This document shows, piece after piece, positions 1-5,123 of a DNA stretch of 6,368 nt. Below the pieces are notes generated by a model. It did no database searches. It was not told the DNA's origin and saw only the letters and a program-made list of their open reading frames with translations. Both the position numbers and the translations under genes were made by a program. Origin of the DNA: Candidatus Minthenecus merdequi (GTDB lineage Bacteria; Bacteroidota; Bacteroidia; Bacteroidales; Paludibacteraceae); contig JAGHVI010000218.1 in assembly GCA_018064385.1 (NCBI GenBank), forward strand, positions 1 to 6,368, read 5' to 3'. Every line of letters starts with the position of its first letter. The first letter of the stretch is position 1.

Positions 1-32
1 ACCTGATTTATCTATAACGGGCAGGCACCATT

Positions 33-1502
33 TTATGCGATGTAGTCTACCAGGCTGTAATCTTCGAAGCTGAAATTCAAGGCTCCGGTGCGCCCGATCT
101 GGTAAAGTTCTTCGATTTGGTCTTCCGTAAGAGGCACCTTGCCGGACCAACTGTTGCCTTTTACCTGACTGGTGTCGGGAGTGAGAATCTGTGCCATCCG
201 GACAACCTGACTGGCGGAAATATTGACTGCCTTGTTAGGGCTTGACTGTTCACGATGGACGGCAAGATTCGCGGCCTTGTCCATCCCGGCAACGCCGAGT
301 TTCGGAGCATAATTGTACAGAAATGCTTCTCCGTCCGGCCGTGCCACGACAATGTGCCTGAGTGTTCCGACAGTGCAGGTAAGGACGGTAGCGTCAGTAC
401 CCTTGACCTTGCCGATTATTCTCAAAGAGCCTTCTTTGCCATACCTTGCTTTCAGGCTGGCGCTGACTTTTTGCTTGTATTCGTTTGTATTCGGCTTGCT
501 TCTCAACTTTGCAGGGTCCTTCAGGATTTCTTCGCTTTTTGCAAGCTGCTCCCTCAGTGATGCGTTCTCGATTTCCAGCCTACCGATTCTATCTCCTGTA
601 TAAACTGCTGAGCGGCGAGTCACAATCTGGTTCCCGGCAGCGTCTTGCAGGTACTGCCTGACGTCTTCCTCCTTGTACCGCCCAAGAAAATCCGCCTTCG
701 GAAGTTGGGCCTCTTTTGCCCGAATCTCCAGTACCTTGTTTTCACTGTCGATGCGGCTTTCCAATTCGGCGGCTTCCTTCTGAAGCTTGCCGTTTCTTCT
801 TGAGAGTTCGGCATTCTCCGTTTGGATTCTTCTGTTTTCTCTTTCCAACGCTCTGTTGTATTCTGTGGAATCCGTGTGCGCGACTTTGCTGCCCTTCTCG
901 GCGTGGACTCCACGCTGAAGGTTATACTTCATCCCGACTTCCGCTGCATAGGCGTCCCAATAATAGTTCAGCCTCTCAGGGTTCAGCACTTCATCGGCAC
1001 TCAGGCGCAGGCGCTTTGCGTCTTTATTGTAACGCTTGCGCTGATTGTCTTCATTCGCCTCGTGAGCTCGTTTTGTACGCCTGCTTTCTCCGTTTACAAT
1101 CGGAAGGACGATAACGTGCAGGTGGGGCGCGGTTTCATCTCTATGAAGATGTGCGGAGATAACATTCTCATAGCCACAGTGACGCCTGACGAAATCCAGA
1201 CTGTCATTTGCCCAGGATTTAAGAGTATCTTCCGACATTGCGAGCATTGCATCCGTAGAGCCGGAAAGAATAAATTCCAAAGCGAGGTTCTGGCCTTTCC
1301 TCAGTTTGATTCCCGCTTCATTCAAACGCGCCATAGCAACATCGTGAATCGATTTGCCTTTGAGTTTAATCAGATTTCGATTGAGGTGTTTCCGGGACGG
1401 ATCCGCATTTTTCGGCGTGAACCCGTTCCGGGTAAGATGGATATCGAGACCCCGTCCGATATCCTTGCATTTTCCAATGTGTATAACTACAAAATTTGAC
1501 AT
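33..1502 (-). CDS. MobV-family relaxase (Mob/Pre, plasmid recombination enzyme type)
   Basis: This 489-residue protein should nick one strand at oriT and stay attached to the DNA end during transfer. The N-terminal motif runs through H22, R25, N32, D34, R37 and N41 in a stretch reading NADPSRKHLNR. H22 sits where pMV158 MobM has the histidine reported to attack DNA. Motif III at about 116-129 (AHLHRDETAPHLH) supplies the metal ligands H120, H127 and H129 with E123, in the MobM spacing H-x6-H-x-H. Residues about 213-265 and 305-330 are rich in E, R, L and N and are probably coiled coil, as usual behind the catalytic domain. The C-terminal part (about 345-489) is not recognised. The ATG start is chosen because the family begins a few residues before the motif seen here as FVVIHI. 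The gene is the last of the backbone set and has a repeat-rich oriT-like leader. No terminator is visible in the 32 bases after the stop. Confidence 0.93.
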   Translation of the reverse strand: MSNFVVIHIGKCKDIGRGLDIHLTRNGFTPKNADPSRKHLNRNLIKLKGKSIHDVAMARLNEAGIKLRKGQNLALEFILSGSTDAMLAMSEDTLKSWANDSLDFVRRHCGYENVISAHLHRDETAPHLHVIVLPIVNGESRRTKRAHEANEDNQRKRYNKDAKRLRLSADEVLNPERLNYYWDAYAAEVGMKYNLQRGVHAEKGSKVAHTDSTEYNRALERENRRIQTENAELSRRNGKLQKEAAELESRIDSENKVLEIRAKEAQLPKADFLGRYKEEDVRQYLQDAAGNQIVTRRSAVYTGDRIGRLEIENASLREQLAKSEEILKDPAKLRSKPNTNEYKQKVSASLKARYGKEGSLRIIGKVKGTDATVLTCTVGTLRHIVVARPDGEAFLYNYAPKLGVAGMDKAANLAVHREQSSPNKAVNISASQVVRMAQILTPDTSQVKGNSWSGKVPLTEDQIEELYQIGRTGALNFSFEDYSLVDYIA

Positions 1503-1549
1503 AATTTTGCTTCAATTTTAAGCCTCGCAGAGCGAAGGGGCATTTTCAT
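1487..1549 (-). other. Possible 20-codon leader ORF overlapping the relaxase start
   Basis: An ATG 47 bases before the relaxase ATG opens a 20-codon frame (MKMPLRSARLKIEAKLCQIL) that ends at a TAG 13-15 bases inside the relaxase gene, in another frame. Translating it would bring ribosomes across the relaxase start and could couple the two. The same bases contain the hairpin at 1523-1537. An ORF this short is expected by chance, so this is noted only because of its position. Confidence 0.15.
1523..1537. repeat. Small hairpin in the relaxase leader
   Basis: The sequence forms a 6-bp stem (minus strand CTTCGC with GCGAGG, including one G-T pair) around a 3-nt loop, centred about 28 bases before the relaxase ATG. 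It could be a third inverted repeat of the oriT, because pMV158-type origins have several, or a structure in the mRNA leader that limits relaxase translation. The two roles are not exclusive. Confidence 0.4.
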
Positions 1550-1553
1550 TTAT

Positions 1554-1591
1554 GAAATTGCCGTACTGAGTTATGGCAATTTCCAATTGCC
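1554..1591. other. Candidate oriT core: two overlapping hairpins upstream of the relaxase
   Basis: Three copies of the same half-site lie in 38 bp: GAAATTGCC at 1554-1562, its exact complement GGCAATTTC at 1575-1583, and AATTGCC at 1585-1591. The middle copy can pair with the first (9 bp, 12-nt loop) or with the last (7 bp, 3-nt loop), but not with both. The MobV prototype, the pMV158 oriT, has the same arrangement of mutually exclusive hairpins sharing a central arm, with the nick in the loop of the larger one. The site begins 52 bp upstream of the relaxase ATG, the usual position. By analogy the nick would fall in the loop at 1563-1574; that is inference, and the sequence itself is unlike that of pMV158. 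Confidence 0.65.
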
Positions 1592-1619
1592 TCTTTCTCC
1601 CTCGGCTGATTGTACTTTG

Positions 1620-1722
1620 TTCCTACCTTCCTACTTTGCGACCATGATGAACTTCGGAACAGGCGACCATGTCGCTGATTGCTCCCATTGCACCCAAGTC
1701 GCAACTTCCTACAGTAGGAGGT
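1620..1722. repeat. Cluster of short direct and inverted repeats (oriT flank or relaxosome sites)
   Basis: TTCCTAC occurs at 1620-1626, 1628-1634 and 1706-1712, and inverted as GTAGGA at 1714-1719. GCGACCATG occurs at 1638-1646 and 1663-1671. GCGAC/GTCGC occurs four times (1638, 1663, 1671, 1698), of which 1663-1675 is a perfect 5-bp hairpin with a 3-nt loop. The palindrome at 1704-1722 has 9-bp arms with one mismatch around a single base. The whole lies between the small ORF and the hairpin core, with no coding content I can support. Binding sites for the relaxase or an accessory protein are the natural reading. The palindrome touches the stop codon of the small ORF, so a role at its mRNA end is also possible. 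Confidence 0.5.
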
Positions 1723-1952
1723 TATCTTTTCTTCTTTGCGGGATACGTTTCAATGAAACTTCGGAATGCCCGGTCGTTCTCGATGACTTCCAGAATTGTC
1801 GATGAAAGAAGTGAACTGACACTTACTTTCTCATCTGAAGTGAGAGCTTTCCAACTTGCATAAATATGGAGCGTCTCAACCTTTCCCTCGGGAAAGAAGA
1901 TTGTGATTCTGTTGTTCGGTCTTTTCTTTTTCATTTTTCTTTGATTTTTCAT
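1722..1952 (-). CDS. Small basic hypothetical protein, possible mobilization accessory protein
   Basis: I do not recognise this 76-residue protein. It begins and ends with lysine/arginine clusters (KKKRPNNR near the start, KKKR at the end). Between them are a strand-like stretch NRITIFFPEGKVETLHIY (about 14-31) and two likely helices (about 35-59 and 60-70). A short strand followed by two helices in a basic protein would fit a ribbon-helix-helix DNA-binding protein, the usual build of relaxosome accessory proteins, but no family signature is visible. It lies between the DUF3987 gene and the oriT-like region, in the position of a MobC-type gene. A second in-frame ATG at 1934 is preceded by an A/G-rich stretch and may be the true start, giving 70 residues. 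The upstream ATG at 1952 starts only 3 bases after a very long inverted repeat, which could hide it in the mRNA. Confidence 0.6.
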   Translation of the reverse strand: MKNQRKMKKKRPNNRITIFFPEGKVETLHIYASWKALTSDEKVSVSSLLSSTILEVIENDRAFRSFIETYPAKKKR

Positions 1953-1955
1953 TTA

Positions 1956-2035
1956 AGTTGGACTTTTGGACTTTTGGATTTTCGGGCTTCTGAATGGCTC
2001 CAGTGGGGAAAGTCCAAAAGTCCAAAAGTCCAACT
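1956..2035. repeat. Long inverted repeat made of 8-bp GGACTTTT units
   Basis: The left arm (1956-1983) and right arm (2008-2035) are 28 bp each and complementary except for one base. Twenty-three bp of this (1956-1978 with 2013-2035) is a perfect match, and the loop is 24 nt. Each arm is itself tandem: GGACTTTT at 1960-1967 and 1968-1975 plus the variant GGATTTTC at 1976-1983, mirrored as AAAAGTCC at 2016-2023 and 2024-2031. The repeat fills nearly the whole gap between the DUF3987 stop (2 bp away) and the small ORF start (3 bp away). No T-tract follows on either strand, so it is not an ordinary intrinsic terminator. Possible roles are a structure separating expression of upstream and downstream genes, protection of mRNA 3' ends, or iteron-like binding sites for the DUF3987 or helix-turn-helix protein. 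Confidence 0.9.
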
Positions 2036-2037
2036 GT

Positions 2038-3321
2038 TCATAATTTAACATACTTTCCATGGCCGGTCTGCCTTACCCATTTTCTTTCCACGGTCTTCTT
2101 CAGATTGTAGAAAAGGGTTGATCTTGGAATTCTCATAACATCAGCGAGAGATAACGCCATCTGGGAGGTGAACATTTCCGGCAGTTGGTCATACAGCAAA
2201 AGGAATCTCGATGCTCCATCATCATATCCGCCACTTGTGACATAGTCGAAAGTGCAGCAGGATGCCTGGAAGAAGTAGTTTGCCAGCTCGGTCGCTCGAA
2301 AGGAATCAATGTTTTCCACAATGTCAGTCGGCTCTTTTCCTTCTGCAATCTCGTGGATGACCTTGAAGAGAATGCAGAACCTTATGGCATATATCTGCGA
2401 CTTACGGAAAATTTCCACCCGGGATGTATCTCCATCGGCATTGAGCTCTTCCTCCTTACTGTTCTGCCAACTGCATAAGTACGCCCAGGCATCCTTGTCA
2501 AACTTATACTCCCTGTATTCCTCAGCGTAACCAAGGACGCGGGAAATGAACCTTTTCCAATCCGTATCCCGTGTGGAAGGAAGGTCGTCATTGCCCGACC
2601 AGATTAGCGGTTTGTCCTCTGAAGAGTTTGGAACGAACAGAATGCGCTGGAACATTCCGTTCTCTTTCATTTCTCCGCTGAAAGTTCTAATCAGCACCTC
2701 GGGCTGAATGGATCCAAGCACGCAGACAAACGGGTGTTTAACGTGAATCACGTCATCGGTGCTCTTGCGATTGATGGTGTAGCTCTGGCCGCTGTAGAGA
2801 CTGAGCCATCGGTTGACATCCCCTCCGCCCTTTCGGTACTTGTCGAAAGATGCGAACCACCCGTTGAGCTCATCGTTGTAAACGCACACGCCATTGGGAT
2901 TGTTCGTAAGCACGAGGGCAAGACTCTCTATGGTGATGTCATCGGTGATGAGTTGCCGCGGTGTAGGCTTCTCTACCTGTTCTCCGGAGCGCAGACTTGC
3001 CCGGTACTCTTTGAGAAGTGAAGCGTATTCCGTCAGGGTTTCATTGTCCCGTTCCCGCAGGGGTTGCATCGCAAATGCCATTGACGGTGTCTTCACCGCA
3101 CCGGGGCCGCCAAGCAACGCCATGAACAGGGAGCAGGTTGACGCAATCCCAATTGGGCAGGAGAGTGAGCGGGAATTCCCGATGGCAGTGGCGACGGCCA
3201 GCAACATCGAGCTTGCCGTAAAGCTCACCGGGAAGCCTCCGCTGGTTTCACAGTCCCTGGCGATTTCCTGAAATGCTTTCGGAAACAGCTCGATTGGGAA
3301 TTGAAGTGCTTCTTCTTTCAT
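2038..3321 (-). CDS. DUF3987 family P-loop protein (replication/mobilization-associated ATPase-like)
   Basis: This 427-residue protein matches the DUF3987 pattern of mobile-element proteins, thought to be helicase- or primase-related NTPases but without a firmly established role. The P-loop at about 71-79 (GGPGAVKTP) has V where the usual GxGK[ST] form has G before the lysine. A Walker B-like acidic pair follows at D150-E151 (VYNDELNGW), then a conserved-looking stretch CVLGSIQPEVL (200-210) and R226 in GMFQRILFV as a possible arginine finger. The last 45 residues (SQMALSLADV through the end) resemble a winged helix. It starts inside the stop of the helix-turn-helix gene (ATGA overlap), so translation is probably coupled. 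There is no separate primase domain; related proteins are often longer, with an N-terminal VirE/BT4734 or primase domain. The TGA stop is 2 bp from the long inverted repeat. Confidence 0.85.
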   Translation of the reverse strand: MKEEALQFPIELFPKAFQEIARDCETSGGFPVSFTASSMLLAVATAIGNSRSLSCPIGIASTCSLFMALLGGPGAVKTPSMAFAMQPLRERDNETLTEYASLLKEYRASLRSGEQVEKPTPRQLITDDITIESLALVLTNNPNGVCVYNDELNGWFASFDKYRKGGGDVNRWLSLYSGQSYTINRKSTDDVIHVKHPFVCVLGSIQPEVLIRTFSGEMKENGMFQRILFVPNSSEDKPLIWSGNDDLPSTRDTDWKRFISRVLGYAEEYREYKFDKDAWAYLCSWQNSKEEELNADGDTSRVEIFRKSQIYAIRFCILFKVIHEIAEGKEPTDIVENIDSFRATELANYFFQASCCTFDYVTSGGYDDGASRFLLLYDQLPEMFTSQMALSLADVMRIPRSTLFYNLKKTVERKWVRQTGHGKYVKL

Positions 3322-3653
3322 GGCCGGAGTTCTACGAGTTTGTCAATGTCGGACTGACGGTAGCGTTTCTGCCCGCCGACCATCACTGGTACGAGCATCC
3401 CGGCTTTTGCCCAGCGCCACAGAGTCGTGTTTGAAATCTTAAGGGTTTGCTTGACGGCATCAGAGGAGAGATATACCTCATTGCGCGATTCGAGGCGCCC
3501 GGTGATTTCCCGCTCATATTCTTCGCGCGTTTGCGCAATAAGTCTGCGGGAGAATGCGTTCAAGTCAGAGAGTTGCAGGCTGACGGTTGCAGTCGGAACT
3601 TTCTGAAGGAGTGCGATAAGATCATAATTGTCTCTTTCCATAATACTTTGCAT
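3318..3653 (-). CDS. Helix-turn-helix protein, excisionase/MerR-like (HTH_17 type)
   Basis: This is a 111-residue protein whose C-terminal half (about 60-107) is a winged helix-turn-helix of the MerR/excisionase type: YLSSDAVKQTLKISNTTLWR, then a wing (VMVGGQKRYRQSDIDKL). The pattern of an N-terminal YLS, the helix pair, and K/R-RYR before a final helix is that of Xis-like and plasmid-partition-like DNA-binding proteins. The N-terminal half (about 8-55) is predicted to be helical and may dimerise. In Bacteroidetes elements such a gene commonly stands directly before a DUF3987 gene and may control excision or backbone transcription. The start at 3653 is the longest; an internal ATG at 3641 (MERDNYD) is equally plausible. 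The stop overlaps the next gene by 4 bp. No clear TAnnTTTG promoter is found upstream, but an inverted repeat lies at 3671-3692. Confidence 0.82.
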   Translation of the reverse strand: MQSIMERDNYDLIALLQKVPTATVSLQLSDLNAFSRRLIAQTREEYEREITGRLESRNEVYLSSDAVKQTLKISNTTLWRWAKAGMLVPVMVGGQKRYRQSDIDKLVELRP

Positions 3654-3670
3654 TTCGTTTGGCCTCTCTT

Positions 3671-3692
3671 GGCGGACTAACCGATGTCCGCC
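3671..3692. repeat. Inverted repeat upstream of the helix-turn-helix gene
   Basis: GGCGGAC (3671-3677) and GTCCGCC (3686-3692) are a perfect 7-bp inverted repeat with an 8-nt spacer, 18 bp upstream of the helix-turn-helix ATG. It is a plausible operator for that protein or for an integrase/excisionase complex. It is not followed by a T-tract in either direction, so a terminator is unlikely. Confidence 0.45.
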
Positions 3693-3856
3693 TCATTTGG
3701 CAACGGTTGATTTTGAACGGCTTCGGTTATCGCTGAACAAAATTCAACGACGCAAATTTCTTATGGATATTTCAAACGATTGCAAAACGGGGTTATTGTA
3801 TTATTGTATCAATGTCTTGCAAATCAGCCATTTACTATATAATACAGTATTGTTCT

Positions 3857-3909
3857 ATGTATTATCCGCTGGATTCCTTCACATTGAAAATGTGTTAATG
3901 TATTATCCG
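3857..3909. repeat. 12-bp direct repeat pair flanking a small hairpin, upstream of the AbiEi-like gene
   Basis: ATGTATTATCCG occurs at 3857-3868 and again at 3898-3909, exactly 41 bp apart, about four helical turns, so both copies face the same side of the DNA. Between them CACATT (3880-3885) and AATGTG (3889-3894) form a hairpin with a 3-nt loop. Antitoxins of the AbiEi type are known to repress their own promoters through repeated sites, so an operator for the downstream gene is a reasonable inference. A footprint of recombination is an alternative. Confidence 0.5.
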
Positions 3910-3943
3910 AGCTATGATTATATTATTCTTTGTCAAATATTTT

Positions 3944-3951
3944 TATTTTTG
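3944..3951 (+). promoter_or_regulatory. Candidate Bacteroidetes -7 box for the AbiEi-like gene
   Basis: TATTTTTG fits the Bacteroidetes -7 consensus TAnnTTTG and lies 27 bp before the ATG at 3979. A TTTG at 3929-3932 is too close to serve as a normally spaced -33 box, and no better one is present. In a T-rich region a chance match is possible. Confidence 0.4.
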
Positions 3952-3978
3952 GCGTAGAATAACCATATTTGCAGCGAT

Positions 3979-4692
3979 ATGATTACGTGCGAACAAAATA
4001 TCCTGACTTTTGCGGCATCGGGAAATGTATTCGGATCTTCTGAAATAATGGAAAATCTGAATGGGGTCGATATTTCAAAACCTGTAGTCAATGCTACGCT
4101 CGCCCGGATGGCTAATGAAGGGAAAATTATGCGAGTAGGATACGGCAGGTACGTGGCTGTCTCAGGTACGAAAATCTTTTCCCCGGAATTAAATCCGGAG
4201 AATGCCGCATTGTACAAAGAAATCAAGCAGAAATTCCCATATGCATCAATGTGCCTCTATGAGGGTAGATGGATTTTCCCATTGATGCACCACGTGGCTA
4301 TTAACAATGCTACGTACATTGAGGTGGAGCGAGTTGCGGCTGAATACATATTCGAATGGTTGCGGGAGAAAGGCAAGGAAGCTTATTTTCGTCCTGATGA
4401 TGAATTTATATACCGATATGTTGATCTCCGAAAGAATGTGTATATCGTGAAAATACTGACATCTCAATCACCGTTGTCGGAAATTGACGGCATCCCGGTG
4501 CCTACTTTGGAAAAACTGTTGGTTGATATGTACTGTGACAAAGATTTTTCGTACCTTCAAGGCGCGGAATACTATCGCATAATGAATGCCGCGCAGAATA
4601 TGTATCCGCTCAGCAAAAAAACGATGCTGCGCTATGCCTCACGCCGGAATGTGAAAGAGAAGATTGAAAAGATAATGACCGAAGTGGAGTAA
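3979..4692 (+). CDS. AbiEi-like antitoxin/regulator, DUF6577-type
   Basis: This 237-residue protein has the layout of the DUF6577 group, relatives of the type IV AbiEi antitoxins. An N-terminal winged helix (about 1-62) has a helix pair around SSEIMENL...SKPVVNATLARM and a wing ending GYGRYVA. The middle holds VEVERVAAEYIFEWLREKG-like sequence (from about 114, here beginning IEVERV) and a strand YIVKILTSQSPL (155-166). The signature GIPVPTLEKLLVDMYCDKDF (171-190) is followed by YLQGAEYYRIM and a basic C-terminal helix with LRYASRR (217-223). AbiEi proteins repress their own operon and counteract the AbiEii nucleotidyltransferase toxin. No AbiEii gene follows; the next gene is convergent and 4 bp away. 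It is therefore either a solitary regulator or part of a system with a partner elsewhere. The start is fixed by the winged helix beginning right after the ATG. Confidence 0.8.
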   Translation: MITCEQNILTFAASGNVFGSSEIMENLNGVDISKPVVNATLARMANEGKIMRVGYGRYVAVSGTKIFSPELNPENAALYKEIKQKFPYASMCLYEGRWIFPLMHHVAINNATYIEVERVAAEYIFEWLREKGKEAYFRPDDEFIYRYVDLRKNVYIVKILTSQSPLSEIDGIPVPTLEKLLVDMYCDKDFSYLQGAEYYRIMNAAQNMYPLSKKTMLRYASRRNVKEKIEKIMTEVE

Positions 4693-4696
4693 ACAA

Positions 4697-5122
4697 CTAT
4701 TCGGCAAAAAAAGTTTTCTTCTCGATAGGGGTGAACAATTTGGAGTTCCTGACAATATCCAGAATCGCCGAGAGGTCTTCTTTGCTCAACTGTCCCTTAA
4801 TCGTGGTTTCTCCTGTGGAAATACTTGAAGCAAGTTTGCTTTTATCTATGGTTGTTAAGGAAGAACAGTTGAGAAACGAGTTGTGTGACAAAAAGTTATA
4901 AGCTTCAGCGCTAATAGGGTACTGAGCTTTTTCCATTTCCGGCTTTCCTTGGATATATTGGTTGACCCAGGAATTGATAAAGAAGAAGCCGACCAATTCA
5001 TGGTCATTTTCGCCGATAACGACAAAAAATTTCCCATGATCAATCTGCTCGAAAATAGTCGAATGGAAAACAGTCCCCCTTGTGATGCTAAGGGCTGCAA
5101 CTTTGTCACCGATTTCCATCAT
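4697..5122 (-). CDS. Presumed toxin of the Panacea (PanA) toxin-antitoxin pair
   Basis: This is a 141-residue protein without a firmly recognised family. Its position as the second gene after a Panacea antitoxin, 1 nt behind its stop (TAG-T-ATG), is that of the toxin in PanAT operons. The N-terminal part is strand-rich: GDKVAAL, GTVFHSTIFE, GKFFVVIGEN and LVGFFFINS (about 5-52), followed by YPISAEAYNFLSHNSFLNCS (68-87) and a mainly polar, helical C-terminus. The order GD/KV near the start, then RGT (15-17), then a KFFVVIG strand recalls the SH3-like barrel of PemK/MazF RNases. However, the usual catalytic residues cannot be assigned by eye, so an RNase activity is only a guess. It has no signal peptide or clear membrane helix. 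Two adjacent ATG codons (5122, 5119) are both possible starts. It ends 4 bp from the stop of the convergent AbiEi-like gene. Confidence 0.65.
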   Translation of the reverse strand: MMEIGDKVAALSITRGTVFHSTIFEQIDHGKFFVVIGENDHELVGFFFINSWVNQYIQGKPEMEKAQYPISAEAYNFLSHNSFLNCSSLTTIDKSKLASSISTGETTIKGQLSKEDLSAILDIVRNSKLFTPIEKKTFFAE

Positions 5123-5123
5123 A

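Larger units (their letters stand above)
33..3653 (-). mobile_element. Mobilization backbone of a Bacteroidetes integrative mobilizable element (ends not in view)
   Basis: Three recognisable genes (helix-turn-helix, DUF3987, MobV relaxase), one small ORF and a probable oriT lie head to tail on one strand. In Bacteroidetes this gene order is typical of integrative mobilizable elements, which carry their own relaxase and oriT and borrow the mating channel of a resident conjugative element. No tyrosine or serine integrase, att site or terminal repeat can be seen, so the coordinates mark only the backbone genes and not the element. The integrase may lie beyond 6368 with the genes at 3979-6368 as cargo, or on the other side. 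A mobilizable plasmid is an alternative, because the sequence does not show chromosomal flanks. Confidence 0.7.
3654..3978. other. AT-rich intergenic region between element backbone and cargo
   Basis: This 325-bp stretch separates the divergently transcribed helix-turn-helix and AbiEi-like genes. I see no credible gene; the frames open here are short and have no recognisable protein pattern. It contains the inverted repeat at 3671-3692, a tandem repeat of TTATTGTA at 3793-3808, the 12-bp direct repeat pair at 3857-3868 and 3898-3909 with a small hairpin between them, and a promoter-like -7 box at 3944-3951. From about 3780 onward it is visibly more AT-rich than the genes on either side. A junction between backbone and cargo could lie here. 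Confidence 0.7.

Noticed and set aside
822..1499. A 225-codon plus-strand frame opposite the relaxase gene
   Set aside because: It lies wholly antisense to a relaxase with clear catalytic motifs, its translation shows no domain pattern, and it starts inside no plausible leader. It is a shadow of the relaxase reading frame.
1620..1722. CRISPR array
   Set aside because: The repeats are only 5-9 bp, irregularly spaced and partly inverted; there are no repeat-spacer units and no cas gene.
1956..2035. Intrinsic terminator after the DUF3987 gene
   Set aside because: The stem is very long but AT-containing and is not followed by a T-tract on either strand. A role in expression is possible, but a standard terminator is not supported.
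3857..3909. Attachment site (att) core duplication
   Set aside because: Direct repeats 41 bp apart do not bracket an element, no integrase or tRNA gene is present, and an operator pair explains them more simply.
3628..3957. A 109-codon plus-strand frame in the intergenic region
   Set aside because: It overlaps the start of the helix-turn-helix gene and runs through AT-rich repeat DNA. The hydrophobic look of its product comes from T-rich sequence, and it has no recognisable domain.
3933..4226. A 97-codon minus-strand frame over the start of the AbiEi-like gene
   Set aside because: It is antisense to the winged-helix domain of a well-supported gene and has no family features.
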